Shown here piece by piece: positions 45,448 to 54,491 of a stretch of DNA of 64,000 bases; within the stretch, counting starts at the first letter, position 1; every line of letters starts with the position of its first letter. A model generated the notes under the pieces. That model was not told where the DNA came from, searched no databases, and saw nothing but the letters and a program-made list of their open reading frames with translations. The translations under genes were made by a program, and so were the position numbers. The DNA comes from Streptococcus sp. (GTDB taxonomy: Bacteria; Bacillota; Bacilli; Lactobacillales; Streptococcaceae), in the NCBI RefSeq assembly GCF_030825805.1, contig NZ_JAPJPF010000002.1, forward strand, positions 1-64,000, written 5' to 3'.

Positions 45448-46542
45448 ATGAGTAAAAGAGCTGTGTTGATGATGACCTTTGGGTCGCCAGAAGAGATTAC
45501 CTACGAAGGAGTAGCAGAGTTTTTCACGAATATACGCCGTGGGGTTCGTCCTGAACCACATGAAATTCAGACTTTATATGACAATTACGTCCGAATCGGT
45601 GGAACGCCGCTCCAAAGGATAACTAGAGAAGAAGTGGACTTGGTTGCTACTGCTCTTGGAAATCAAGCGTCGGTATACTTTGCCAACAAATTTTCCCGCC
45701 CTTTCATCACAGATGTGATCAAAGAAATGGAGTTAGATGGAATTAAAGAGTGTTTGTGTTTGATTCTAGAGCCCCATTATTCCTACTATTCTGTCATGGG
45801 TTATGAAAAATTTCTAGAAAGTGAGCAGATAAAGTTCCAAATCATCAAGGACTGGTACCGCGAACCTGACCTACTCCACTATTGGGCTGATGAGATCCAA
45901 AAGATTGTAGATCAAATTGGAGACGACAGTTATAAGGTGATTTTTTCAGCCCACAGTGTCCCAGTTTTGGCACTAGATTTTGGTGACCCTTATATCGACC
46001 AGATTTATGACAATAGTCGCATGATTGCAGAGATTTTAGGGCTTGAAGAGGAGCAGTACACCAATACTTGGCAGAGTGAGAGTGATATAGGTATTCCTTG
46101 GATTAAGCCAGATGTCTTAGAATACCTGCGAGATGAGAGGGAGCATCCTGACCACTATATTTTTGTTCCGATTGCCTTTATTAGTGAGCATATTGAAGTT
46201 CTTTTTGATAATGATGTGGAGTGTCAGGAGCTATGTCAGGAGCTCGGAGTGGCTTATCATCGACCTCCTATGCCAAATAGCGATTCACGACTGATTAAAG
46301 CCCTTCTGTCAACCATTCAGTCTCATATAGATGGTGACTATAGTGACTATCAACCTCAGCTAGAGACTTTTGATGAGTTGGAAGCTCCTTCAAGTACAGG
46401 TCAGATTTTGGAAGCAGAAAAAGATATTCAAATGCCCGATTTTGTCAGAAAATTGATTGATAAGAAAGGCCGCGATAATGTCAAAATGCCCTATTTGATT
46501 AAGAAAATGCTAGAAAAGAAGTATGGAAAAAAATATGATTAA
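45448..46542 (+). CDS. hemH: Ferrochelatase family protein HemH
   Basis: HemH belongs to the ferrochelatase/coproporphyrin ferrochelatase family that inserts iron into porphyrins. Streptococci lack most haem biosynthesis, so its real role is unclear (haem handling or metal removal). It has 364 residues from the ATG at 45448, which has AAGGAG five bases upstream; an ATG at 45430 covers that site. [19 protein letters not shown] is the N-terminal signature, FSAHSVP (about residue 172) holds the catalytic histidine, and the second conserved acidic site is in [15 protein letters not shown] near 250. It contains an unusual C-terminal extension after about residue 290. Confidence 0.9.
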   Translation: MSKRAVLMMTFGSPEEITYEGVAEFFTNIRRGVRPEPHEIQTLYDNYVRIGGTPLQRITREEVDLVATALGNQASVYFANKFSRPFITDVIKEMELDGIKECLCLILEPHYSYYSVMGYEKFLESEQIKFQIIKDWYREPDLLHYWADEIQKIVDQIGDDSYKVIFSAHSVPVLALDFGDPYIDQIYDNSRMIAEILGLEEEQYTNTWQSESDIGIPWIKPDVLEYLRDEREHPDHYIFVPIAFISEHIEVLFDNDVECQELCQELGVAYHRPPMPNSDSRLIKALLSTIQSHIDGDYSDYQPQLETFDELEAPSSTGQILEAEKDIQMPDFVRKLIDKKGRDNVKMPYLIKKMLEKKYGKKYD

Positions 46543-46631
46543 AAGATGGAGTTTTAAATCAGGAAGTGGGCTAGAGCTCGATAAAAAGTGTATACTATAG
46601 GTAGGTAAGCAATAGAAAGTAGGTTGTTCCT

Positions 46632-47669
46632 ATGAAGAAAACAGTCTATACAAAAGCTGGGCAAGTGGGTCTAGTAGAAGTAGAACGTCCACACATCGAA
46701 GAACCGGATGATGTTATTCTCCGCATCGTCCGAACATGTGTCTGTGGATCCGATCTCTGGAGCTACCGCAATCCAGATATTGAAGCGGGGCACCAAAATA
46801 GTGGCCACGAGGCTATTGGGGTTGTCGAAGAAATCGGTGAGGCCATTACCACGGTCAAACCAGGAGACTTTGTCATCGCGCCTTTCACCCATGGCTGTGG
46901 GGAGTGTGATGCCTGTCGTGCAGGCTATGATGGGACGTGTGACCGCCATATCGGCACTAACTGGTCTGATGGGGTTCAAGCAGAGTACATGCGCTTCGAG
47001 TATGCTAACTGGGCTCTTGTCAAGATTCCTGGGCAACCATCAGATTATACAGAAGCCATGCTCAAATCCTTCTTGACGTTAGCGGATGTCATGCCAACCG
47101 GTTACCATGCGGCGCGTGTAGCAGACGTGAAGCCTGGTGACAAAGTAGTGGTCATCGGGGACGGTGCCGTTGGTCAATGTGCAGTGATCGCAGCCAAGAT
47201 GCGGGGAGCGTCACAAATTGTCCTCATGAGTCGCCACGAAGACCGCCAACAAATGGCTTTGGAATTTGGTGCGACAGCAGTCGTAGCGGAGCGTGGCGAA
47301 GAAGGCATTGCCAAGGTCCGTGAAATCCTCGGAGGAGGAGCAGATGCGGCTCTTGAATGTGTCGGTACCGCAGCAGCTGTTGATCAGGCCCTTGGGGTTC
47401 TTCACAATGGTGGACGTTTAGGTTTTGTCGGTGTTCCTCACTACAATAACCGTGCTCTTGGTTCGACCTTTGCGCAAAATATTTCTGTTGCAGGAGGCGC
47501 TGCTTCCGTGACAACTTATGACAAACAGTTCTTGCTGAAAGCAGTGCTTGACGGCGATATCAATCCAGGACGCGTCTTTACCCATAGCTATAGCTTGGAC
47601 GAGATTGATCAAGCTTATAAAGACATGGATGAACGCAAGACCATTAAGGCTATGATTGTCATTGAGTAA
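46632..47669 (+). CDS. Zinc-dependent alcohol dehydrogenase
   Basis: This is a medium-chain dehydrogenase of 345 residues. Catalytic zinc ligands are C38 region VCGSDLW, GHEAIGVV (about residue 60), and a later Asp/Glu. The structural zinc site is GCGECDACRAGYDGTC near 89-104. The Rossmann loop GDGAVGQCAV lies near 176. In pneumococcus a related Adh lies near czcD and is linked to the NmlR regulator and aldehyde or nitrosative stress; no merR gene is present here. It is monocistronic with a weak upstream -10. Confidence 0.9.
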   Translation: MKKTVYTKAGQVGLVEVERPHIEEPDDVILRIVRTCVCGSDLWSYRNPDIEAGHQNSGHEAIGVVEEIGEAITTVKPGDFVIAPFTHGCGECDACRAGYDGTCDRHIGTNWSDGVQAEYMRFEYANWALVKIPGQPSDYTEAMLKSFLTLADVMPTGYHAARVADVKPGDKVVVIGDGAVGQCAVIAAKMRGASQIVLMSRHEDRQQMALEFGATAVVAERGEEGIAKVREILGGGADAALECVGTAAAVDQALGVLHNGGRLGFVGVPHYNNRALGSTFAQNISVAGGAASVTTYDKQFLLKAVLDGDINPGRVFTHSYSLDEIDQAYKDMDERKTIKAMIVIE

Positions 47670-47672
47670 TGA

Positions 47673-47711
47673 AAAAATTCTAGTAGAGGTTGTCTACTAG
47701 AATTTTTTTGT
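47673..47711. terminator. Bidirectional terminator
   Basis: AAAAAATTCTAGTAGA and TCTACTAGAATTTTTT pair around GGTTG. It serves the dehydrogenase and the convergent helicase gene. Confidence 0.92.
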
Positions 47712-47725
47712 AGTGAAATCAGTTC

Positions 47726-50440
47726 TTATTTCAAATCCGACATCACTTGTTTCTTGGTGAAGGTGCGCTCTTGTTTGTTAGCCAAGGCCTTGATGCGTGC
47801 ATCTAAAAGAACAGCACGGCCTTCGGCGCTTCTGGTATAGACGAGGTCATACTTACCTAGGCTCTTTCGGATTTGCTCGACAAAGGCTTGGGCCTCCTCT
47901 TTTCGCTTATCAAAGAGGCTTGGCACGGCGAAGTATTCTGTCTGGTCGGATACTTTTTCCTGAGCTTTTAGGATGTAACGCTGGTTTTCAATCGGTGCGA
48001 AAAATTCGATCATGGTTTGCGAGAAGAGTTCTTTCTCTCGCATGGTTCCGCCCTTCATATAGATCAGCGTGTTGATGGCATCCTTCCTATCTCGGACCAC
48101 TTGGATGCGGGTCTCCTGGGTTTGAATCTGGCCAGAAGCTAATAAGGCTTGACGGACAGCTTCTCCAAATACTTCCATGCGTTTATAAGGACTCTTATAG
48201 AGGTAGTAGCGTAGCCAAGCAAGGAGTGCGAGAACAGCTAAGACGAATAGAAGAATAAGAGAAACAGTGTTCCTTCCACCTCTATGTGAGTAGTAAATAA
48301 GGTTGGCGAAAGCATCGGTCAAAGCAGCAGCCGTCAGCCAGCGAGCTAGCTTTCTGGCATCAAAAAATAGGGCCAGAGGCAGGAAGTGTTTATCCACTTG
48401 GACCTCGTTTGCAATCTCCATATTCTCAAGAATCGGAAGAGCTTTTTGCCAGTCATCCCGAAGTTCTTGACGATGAGTGGAGCGCTCTAAGGACTCTTCG
48501 TTGAGTTTCTGTAACTGTTTTTTAGTATAGCGGATATTGTCAAAGGATAGACGTTCGATTCCGGATTCGATAAAGGGTTCCTTGTAGTGGAGGCCTAAAA
48601 ATTGCTTCATCCGTCTCTCTAAAAGCTCTAGATCAGGACTGTATTCTTTCAGTTGATCAGTGATGGCTTCGATCTCTTCCTTTTCAAGATCTGACTTTTC
48701 ATACCATTTCTTTGAGGAAAGATTGATGGAGACCAGATGCCAGATGTTACTGGTCTTGTCTGGATCCTCAGGCCACACTCGGATGGCACGGCCTCGCATT
48801 TGGTTGCTGAGCATAAAGCTACCGACAAAGCTCGCTAGGATCAGGGAGTTGACACAAGGAGCATCCCAGCCTTCTCCTAGAAGAGACTTGGTTCCAATCA
48901 CGACTTGGATGAGTCCCTCTTGAAAGAGCTGAGTCACAGCTGTCACCAAATCATGTTGAGAACCAACCAAGCGAATCTTGAGAAAGTCATCAGGAGATAA
49001 TTGGCCGACATTTTGGTAAGTCAGTCGATTCGCTCCTAGAAGCTCTTCTAGTTTTGGCTTAGCAACTGTTGGGATGATGACGATAGTACCTGTTAAGACA
49101 GCGATGGCAGGAGGGGTCGTTAGCTCTATGCTTTCCCTGCGAATGGATTCAAAATACGAGAGAACTCCCAACTGAGTGAATTGGGCGTCCGTGTCCCCTA
49201 GATGAACTTCAAAGTCTTGGCGAATATAGTCTGTTAAAACCAGTTGGCGCAGTTGGCTTCCAAGAGCCTGGTATTCCGCCTTGAAAATCTCTCGAACCGC
49301 ATTGAGTTTTCCAAGGGATTGGTTCAGCAGGAGGTCTTGTTTTTTGTTGCGGACCAGTTTGACTTGTTTTCGATCGATCAAGCTGGCTGCTTTTAATTCA
49401 TGAAGCAGTTGCTTCTCGTATTCCTCAGGTAGATTGTACCAGTGAGGCACCTGAAAGAGCAGACCTTGCAGGAGAATTTCAAGCCAGTCCAGGGTGAAAG
49501 CAGGTAGTTTCTTGGCTCCTAAAAGGTCCTGGAAACGTTTGGGAAAGTCAATTCCCTTGCTTCGAAGAAAGATCAGGGTAGCAGAGAGATACTTGGGCTC
49601 ATTGAGCAATTCATCATCACTAATCTGACCAGATAAGGCCTGACAGGATTGCAGGTGTTGGCAAAAGAGGGGATCGGAAGTCAATTGTTGTAAGAGAGCA
49701 TTCTTTTGTTGGCTAAAGGCGTCCAACTGAGCCTGCTCTTCCTTGGTTGGAAAGGCAAAGTAGACATAGTCTTGGTGGGGACAAAGGGTCTCTTCCTTTA
49801 CCAATTCGGGAACCGTGATTTCCTCATCAATCTCCCCACACATGCGGATATAGCGTTCCCAAAGAGTAGGGTCCCCTTCATAGGGAGGGGTAGCAGTGAG
49901 GGAGATCATCTTTAAGTCAGGGAAGGCTTGGCGAAAGGCTTCCAAACTCTTCCACCATTCATTGCGCAGGTGGTGACACTCATCTAAACAGAGGGTTCCA
50001 AGTGAGATTTCTTTGAAAGTAGAAAAGATGTCAAAGCCTTTGAAATCAAATGTTTCAATCTCTGCCTGGTCATCGGTATCTTCAGCTTGCGATTGACCGA
50101 CGATTTGGTTCATGGCACTGTGTAGGGCTTGATAGGTAGCCACTGTAATCAGCTTAGGATGTTTAAGATTCTGAGAGATCAATTGCTCCGCTTGGCTTTC
50201 ATCTTTCAAGAATGCTTGGATAATCCGGTCGACCCATTGTTGACGAATGGTGACCGTAGGTGCCAAGATCAGGGTTGGTTGCCCAAAGCGTCGGATGAAT
50301 TCAATTCCTAGGGTTGTTTTTCCAGAGCCAGGAGCTGCTACCAAATGCAGGTGGCCATCCGCCATAAAAGCCTCACTCTTATCGAGAACGCGTTTTTGAT
50401 AGTGTCTCCATTGTCCTGTAAAAGCTAGTTCTTGTAACAT
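47726..50440 (-). CDS. Large SF2 helicase with internal membrane segment
   Basis: This is a 904-residue protein from the ATG at 50440, which has GGGAGG six bases upstream. An extended -10 TG-A-TATAAT lies at 50474-50466. Residues about 15-200 form the first helicase domain: Walker A AAPGSGKTT near 36, DECHH (DExH box) near 156, and TATPP near 187. The second domain, near 480-590, has TKSLLGEGWDAPCVNSLI and the motif VI arginine finger NQMRGRAIRVWP. The region about 690-760 includes one clear membrane span (SLILLFVLAVLALLAWLRYY) after a weaker one. A cytosolic tail of about 150 residues follows. I cannot name the function; membrane-linked SF2 helicases are unusual. Confidence 0.85.
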   Translation of the reverse strand: MLQELAFTGQWRHYQKRVLDKSEAFMADGHLHLVAAPGSGKTTLGIEFIRRFGQPTLILAPTVTIRQQWVDRIIQAFLKDESQAEQLISQNLKHPKLITVATYQALHSAMNQIVGQSQAEDTDDQAEIETFDFKGFDIFSTFKEISLGTLCLDECHHLRNEWWKSLEAFRQAFPDLKMISLTATPPYEGDPTLWERYIRMCGEIDEEITVPELVKEETLCPHQDYVYFAFPTKEEQAQLDAFSQQKNALLQQLTSDPLFCQHLQSCQALSGQISDDELLNEPKYLSATLIFLRSKGIDFPKRFQDLLGAKKLPAFTLDWLEILLQGLLFQVPHWYNLPEEYEKQLLHELKAASLIDRKQVKLVRNKKQDLLLNQSLGKLNAVREIFKAEYQALGSQLRQLVLTDYIRQDFEVHLGDTDAQFTQLGVLSYFESIRRESIELTTPPAIAVLTGTIVIIPTVAKPKLEELLGANRLTYQNVGQLSPDDFLKIRLVGSQHDLVTAVTQLFQEGLIQVVIGTKSLLGEGWDAPCVNSLILASFVGSFMLSNQMRGRAIRVWPEDPDKTSNIWHLVSINLSSKKWYEKSDLEKEEIEAITDQLKEYSPDLELLERRMKQFLGLHYKEPFIESGIERLSFDNIRYTKKQLQKLNEESLERSTHRQELRDDWQKALPILENMEIANEVQVDKHFLPLALFFDARKLARWLTAAALTDAFANLIYYSHRGGRNTVSLILLFVLAVLALLAWLRYYLYKSPYKRMEVFGEAVRQALLASGQIQTQETRIQVVRDRKDAINTLIYMKGGTMREKELFSQTMIEFFAPIENQRYILKAQEKVSDQTEYFAVPSLFDKRKEEAQAFVEQIRKSLGKYDLVYTRSAEGRAVLLDARIKALANKQERTFTKKQVMSDLK

Positions 50441-50542
50441 TGTTTTCCTCCCTTGTACTGTCCCCATTATATCATAGTTCATAGTATTCAGTTATATGGG
50501 GAGTTGCTGTGGAAGGAAAATTGTCCTTTTCGCTATCTCTCC

Positions 50543-50571
50543 TTGACACAGGATAGATGGGCTTATATAAT
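50543..50571 (+). promoter_or_regulatory. Consensus promoter of the nucleoside phosphorylase
   Basis: TTGACA (50543-50548) and TATAAT (50566-50571) are both perfect and 17 bases apart, 26 bases before the ATG. Confidence 0.9.
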
Positions 50572-50597
50572 GTTACAAACGAGTTTGGAGGAAAAAG

Positions 50598-51362
50598 ATG
50601 ATCCATAAGCATGAAATTCCTATTTTAGAGTTTGACGACAACCCACAAGCAGTCATTATGCCGACCCATGAGGGGCTTGATCTACACCTGCCTGAAAAAT
50701 GCATCTATGCTTTCTTGGAGGATGAGATTGATCGCTTTGCGAAAGTTGTAGGAGCCAAACAAGTAGCTAGCTTTGTCTCAGCTACCAAGACTTATCCGGT
50801 CTATGTCATGGACCACCAAGGAGAGGAAATCTGCTTGGCCCAAGCGCCAGTCGGATCAGCGCCTGCTGCTCAATTCATGGATTGGTTGATTGGCTATGGG
50901 GTGAAGAAGATGATTTCGGCAGGTAGCTGTGGCGTCTTGGTGGATATGGAGGAAAATGCCTTTATAATCCCGACCAAGGCCTTGCGAGATGAGGGGGCTA
51001 GTTACCATTATGTGGCTCCTTCTCGTTATATAGAAGTGGATCGTCGGGCACTGACTGCCATTGAAAGGGTTCTAAAACAAGCGTCCATTCCCTATCAAGA
51101 AGTGATGACTTGGTCGACGGACGGCTTTTATAGAGAAACGCCCGACAAGGTGGCCTATCGCATTGAAGAAGGGTGTAGCGTTGTGGAGATGGAGTGTGCC
51201 TCACTTGCAGCAGTAGCCCAGCTTCGTGATGCGGTTTGGGGCTTGCTCCTCTTTACCGCAGATTCTCTTGCAGACCTGGAAAATTATGACCAGCGTGACT
51301 GGGGATCTGAAGCATTCGATAAAGCCTTAGAATTGTGCCTAGAAATGGTTCTTCACTTGTAG
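50598..51362 (+). CDS. Nucleoside phosphorylase family protein
   Basis: This 254-residue enzyme of the PNP/UDP phosphorylase family splits nucleosides with phosphate in salvage. VGSAPAAQFMDWLIGYGVKKMISAGSCG (at about residues 86-113) is the phosphate-binding segment. VVEMECASLAAVA near 200 holds the ribose-contacting Met-Glu, and TADSLAD near 222 the base-side aspartate. It looks closer to uridine phosphorylases than to DeoD; the substrate is not certain. GGAGG precedes the ATG, and its promoter is full consensus. Confidence 0.88.
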   Translation: MIHKHEIPILEFDDNPQAVIMPTHEGLDLHLPEKCIYAFLEDEIDRFAKVVGAKQVASFVSATKTYPVYVMDHQGEEICLAQAPVGSAPAAQFMDWLIGYGVKKMISAGSCGVLVDMEENAFIIPTKALRDEGASYHYVAPSRYIEVDRRALTAIERVLKQASIPYQEVMTWSTDGFYRETPDKVAYRIEEGCSVVEMECASLAAVAQLRDAVWGLLLFTADSLADLENYDQRDWGSEAFDKALELCLEMVLHL

Positions 51363-51378
51363 GTCTATACTCTTTTTA

Positions 51379-51387
51379 TGATACAAT
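51379..51387 (+). promoter_or_regulatory. Extended -10 promoter of trkH, leaderless
   Basis: TG-A-TACAAT ends six bases before the ATG of the potassium transporter gene. No ribosome-binding site is present in that gap. Confidence 0.65.
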
Positions 51388-51393
51388 GAAGCT

Positions 51394-52776
51394 ATGTTAG
51401 TCAAATTATTTTTTAAACAATGGAAGGCCAAGCTGACTGGCCTGTCTCCGGCAAGGCGAATCTTTCTTAGCTTTGCCTTGGTTATCTTGATTGGCTCCCT
51501 CCTATTGAGTCTGCCTTTTGTTCAGCAAGCAAGCTCAAAAGCAGGCTATATCGACCACCTTTTTACAGCAGTCTCCATGGTCTGTGTGACAGGGCTCTTT
51601 ACCCAATCAGTAGCTTCGACCTACAATGCCTGGGGGCAGTTGGTCTGTATGCTCTTGATTCAGATTGGTGGCCTGGGGATTTTGACCTTTATCGGTCTCT
51701 TCTTTATGGAAAGTCGTCAAAAGCTTAGCTACAAGGACCGACAGACCATCCGGGACAGCTTTAGTTTTAGCAATAACCAGAGCTTGGCCCGTTTTGTCCG
51801 TTCTATTTTCATAACCACCTTTACCATCGAAGGACTGGGGGCCTTGCTCCTCATGATTCGCTTCATTCCTCGCTTCGGCTGGGGGCATGGAATCTTTAAC
51901 TCCATCTTTGTCGCGATTTCAGCTTTTTGTAATGCGGGCTTCGATAATTTTGGGGGCGATAGTATGATGAGTTTCCAGACCGATTGGCTGGTGAACCTGA
52001 CCTTGTCTGCCCTTATTATTACTGGTGGATTGGGCTTTATGGTTTGGTTTGACCTCGCTACCAAGGCCCGCAATCAATCAGGACGGCGGACTCTTCGCTT
52101 CCATACCAAGGTGGTTCTCTGGTTAACAGCTGCGATCCTCCTCTTTGGGACAGTAACCAGTCTCTTGACCGAGTTTGATAATCCGGCATCCATTGGGTCC
52201 CTCCCCTTAGGAGAGAAAATTTTAGTCAGCTTTTTCCAAACCGTCAGCATGCGGACAGCTGGTTTTGCTTCCTTAGATTATACAGCAGTCCGGCCAGTGA
52301 CGCTCTTCGTCTATCTCTTGCAGATGTTTTTAGGTGGAGCACCAGGTGGGACAGCAGGGGGCATGAAGATCACAACCTTCCTGGTCCTCTTGCTCCTGGC
52401 TCGGAAGGAACTATTGGGGCTACCACATACCAATTTAGGAAAACGTACGATTTCACCAGACATTGTTCAACGTTCCTTTGGGACAGCGGTGATTTTCCAG
52501 TTGACCTTCTTAGTGGGGCTATTAGGAATCTGTTTGGTGACGCCGGATGGCCAACGCTTTATTTATTTGGTCTTTGAGGTGGTATCCGCTCTAGCGACAG
52601 TGGGAGTGACCGCCAATGTAACCTCAACCTTAAATGGAGCTGGACTAGGCATTATCATGGTCCTCATGTTTATCGGACGGATTGGTCCTTTGACCCTCAT
52701 GGTTAGCTTGAACAATTACCAAGCCAAGAAAGCAGATACCTTGCAGTATGCCAAGGCAGACATCATTATCGGATAG
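51394..52776 (+). CDS. Potassium uptake channel subunit TrkH/KtrB family
   Basis: This is the membrane subunit of a potassium uptake system, with 460 residues and eight to ten membrane segments. Four pore loops with central glycines stand for the selectivity filter: MVCVTGLFT (about residue 60), AFCNAGFDNFG near 178, SMRTAGFASLD near 285 and ATVGVTAN near 405. The gating loop LGGAPGGTAGGMK lies near 314. The gene is followed after 9 bases by its regulatory subunit. In pneumococcus such a TrkH works with the c-di-AMP-responsive CabP. Confidence 0.93.
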   Translation: MLVKLFFKQWKAKLTGLSPARRIFLSFALVILIGSLLLSLPFVQQASSKAGYIDHLFTAVSMVCVTGLFTQSVASTYNAWGQLVCMLLIQIGGLGILTFIGLFFMESRQKLSYKDRQTIRDSFSFSNNQSLARFVRSIFITTFTIEGLGALLLMIRFIPRFGWGHGIFNSIFVAISAFCNAGFDNFGGDSMMSFQTDWLVNLTLSALIITGGLGFMVWFDLATKARNQSGRRTLRFHTKVVLWLTAAILLFGTVTSLLTEFDNPASIGSLPLGEKILVSFFQTVSMRTAGFASLDYTAVRPVTLFVYLLQMFLGGAPGGTAGGMKITTFLVLLLLARKELLGLPHTNLGKRTISPDIVQRSFGTAVIFQLTFLVGLLGICLVTPDGQRFIYLVFEVVSALATVGVTANVTSTLNGAGLGIIMVLMFIGRIGPLTLMVSLNNYQAKKADTLQYAKADIIIG

Positions 52777-52785
52777 GAGAAACTT

Positions 52786-53454
52786 ATGGAGAATCGAACC
52801 ATTGGAATTTTAGGATTAGGAATTTTTGGACAGAGTGTCCTGAAAACCCTACAGGACCAGGATGTGGATATTATTGCAATTGATGATCACGAAGATGTGA
52901 TTAATCAGTATGAATCCATGATTACAACTGGAATTGTTGGAGACATTACGGAGTTGGACCTCTTGGATGCAGCAGATATTGGGAACTGTGACACAGTCGT
53001 GATCGCGACGGGTGAAAACCTGGAGTCCAGTGTGCTGGCTGTTATGCACTGTAAGTCACTTGGCGTCGAGCATGTCATTGCCAAGGTCAAGAATGAAGTG
53101 ACCAAGGAAGTCCTTGAGAAGATTGGGGCTGATTTGGTCATCCTACCAGAGGTGGAAGCGGGAATGTCCCTAGCCAAGATGATTCTCTTCCAACATGGGA
53201 TTGAAGTTTTCCAGTTGGATGAAGAAGTGGTGGTGGTCGAGTTTACGGTTCCAGCTAGCTGGGTAGGAAAAAGCATCCAAGACTTGGAAATCAGAGACCA
53301 ATATCAACTCAATATTATTGGCTATCGAGATGCGGAAGACCAGCCTTTGCGAAGTCAGATTGGTCCCGACTTTATCTGGCCAGAAGGGGTGCGCGTGATG
53401 GCGGTGACAGACAACCAATATCTGGATAGAATCCAAGACCTCTTAGAAGAATAG
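52786..53454 (+). CDS. Potassium uptake regulatory subunit TrkA/KtrA (CabP-like)
   Basis: This is a 222-residue cytoplasmic regulator of the adjacent channel. The RCK_N Rossmann domain has GILGLGIFGQSV at about 7-18 (nucleotide loop) and the acidic end of strand two in IIAIDDHE. The RCK_C domain starts near residue 140 (VVVVEFTVPASWVGKSIQDL), the region that binds c-di-AMP in CabP-like proteins. AGGAG precedes the ATG. It is co-transcribed with the channel gene and followed by a terminator. Confidence 0.92.
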   Translation: MENRTIGILGLGIFGQSVLKTLQDQDVDIIAIDDHEDVINQYESMITTGIVGDITELDLLDAADIGNCDTVVIATGENLESSVLAVMHCKSLGVEHVIAKVKNEVTKEVLEKIGADLVILPEVEAGMSLAKMILFQHGIEVFQLDEEVVVVEFTVPASWVGKSIQDLEIRDQYQLNIIGYRDAEDQPLRSQIGPDFIWPEGVRVMAVTDNQYLDRIQDLLEE

Positions 53455-53462
53455 AAATATAG

Positions 53463-53486
53463 AAACGGCCAAATGGTCGTTTTTTA
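53463..53486 (+). terminator. Terminator of trkH-trkA
   Basis: AAACGGCCA-AA-TGGTCGTTT followed by TTT. Confidence 0.85.
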
Positions 53487-53534
53487 CTGATATGATTTTA
53501 TTACTAACTAAGAATTAAAGTTTCTTTAAGCATA

Positions 53535-53550
53535 TTCTACTATAGTAGAA
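53535..53550. promoter_or_regulatory. Perfect 16-bp palindrome upstream of the CPBP gene
   Basis: TTCTACTATAGTAGAA reads the same on both strands and lies 40 bases before the start codon, around the expected promoter. It is a good candidate for a dimeric regulator site. The regulator is not identifiable. Confidence 0.5.
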
Positions 53551-53591
53551 CTATCAAAAACACTTCCATTATGGGAATAGAAGGATGAATG

Positions 53592-54356
53592 ATGAAAATT
53601 TTAAAGTTGATAGGACCTGAAAAGCCTTTAAAAGAGCTTAAGTGGTTTGATATCGCTATTGTGACTGCGATCATGTTTGGGCAGTTTATTGTATGGTCTA
53701 CAGAACTCTTCCTTGCCAGTCTTCAACCAGTTGCTCAAACGGTGACCAGTGTAGCAGAAACGACGACTGAAACAGCTAGGGATGGGGCAGCATACTCGAG
53801 CAACTTTACCCTGCAGATCATCTTATTAACTCTCGCCTTTGCCTACTTACTTCTCCGGAATTTTGATTTTAAACAGCTACCGATTCGTTTTAAATGGTCC
53901 GTCCTCTTTTGGGTACCTTTGATCTTTGCCATTGTTGGGCTATTTGGGGATATCGTGACAACGGTGAGTGGAGAGTATGATTACTTCAATATCAATCTCC
54001 TCCCATTTATCGATCCCATGCAGATTATTCACAAGTTCTTAGCGCTTAGTCCCATGGCGATTGCTTATGCCTTGCTGAATGGTTTCTACGAAGAGTTCTT
54101 CTTCTTGGGAGTCATGACATCTGTTAATGACAAGTACAAGTGGTGGGCACTGGCTTATTCGACCTTGATTCGGATTTCCTTCCATACCTACCAAGGTTTG
54201 CTTTGGGCAGTGGTCATCGGAGTGATTTATGGACTCTTCTACTATGTCCTCTACAAGAAGGTGATCAAAAACCTCTTGCCATTCTTCCTCATGCATGCTT
54301 TGGCCGATATGTTTGGCTCTAGCATCCTCTATCTTTTAATCAACTGGGGAAGTTAA
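53592..54356 (+). CDS. CPBP family intramembrane protein
   Basis: This is a 254-residue membrane protein of the CAAX protease/bacteriocin-processing (CPBP/Abi) family. The ATG at 53592 has AAGG seven bases upstream. Six to seven membrane spans are present. The first motif reads NGFYEEFFFLG (near 160), so the Arg usual in EExxxR is replaced by Leu. The second motif histidine is in RISFHTYQG near 196, and the third reads FFLMHALADMFG near 233. Loss of the arginine may mean altered or no proteolysis. Bacteriocin self-immunity is a known role for some family members. Confidence 0.85.
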   Translation: MKILKLIGPEKPLKELKWFDIAIVTAIMFGQFIVWSTELFLASLQPVAQTVTSVAETTTETARDGAAYSSNFTLQIILLTLAFAYLLLRNFDFKQLPIRFKWSVLFWVPLIFAIVGLFGDIVTTVSGEYDYFNINLLPFIDPMQIIHKFLALSPMAIAYALLNGFYEEFFFLGVMTSVNDKYKWWALAYSTLIRISFHTYQGLLWAVVIGVIYGLFYYVLYKKVIKNLLPFFLMHALADMFGSSILYLLINWGS

Positions 54357-54366
54357 AAAAATAGTT

Positions 54367-54396
54367 GAAAAACTGGACATGTTGTCCGGTTTTTTT
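54367..54396 (+). terminator. Terminator of the CPBP gene
   Basis: AAAACTGGACA-TGT-TGTCCGGTTTT followed by TTT. Confidence 0.88.
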
Positions 54397-54451
54397 AACT
54401 GCTCTGAATCACCTGAATGATGGGAAAATCCCTGTAGAAAAGGCGCAAAGA

Positions 54452-54460
54452 TGGTATAAT
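54452..54460 (+). promoter_or_regulatory. Extended -10 promoter of rexB
   Basis: TG-G-TATAAT lies 31 bases before the rexB ATG. Confidence 0.75.
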
Positions 54461-54491
54461 AGAACTATCATTTTACAGGAATCATAACATT

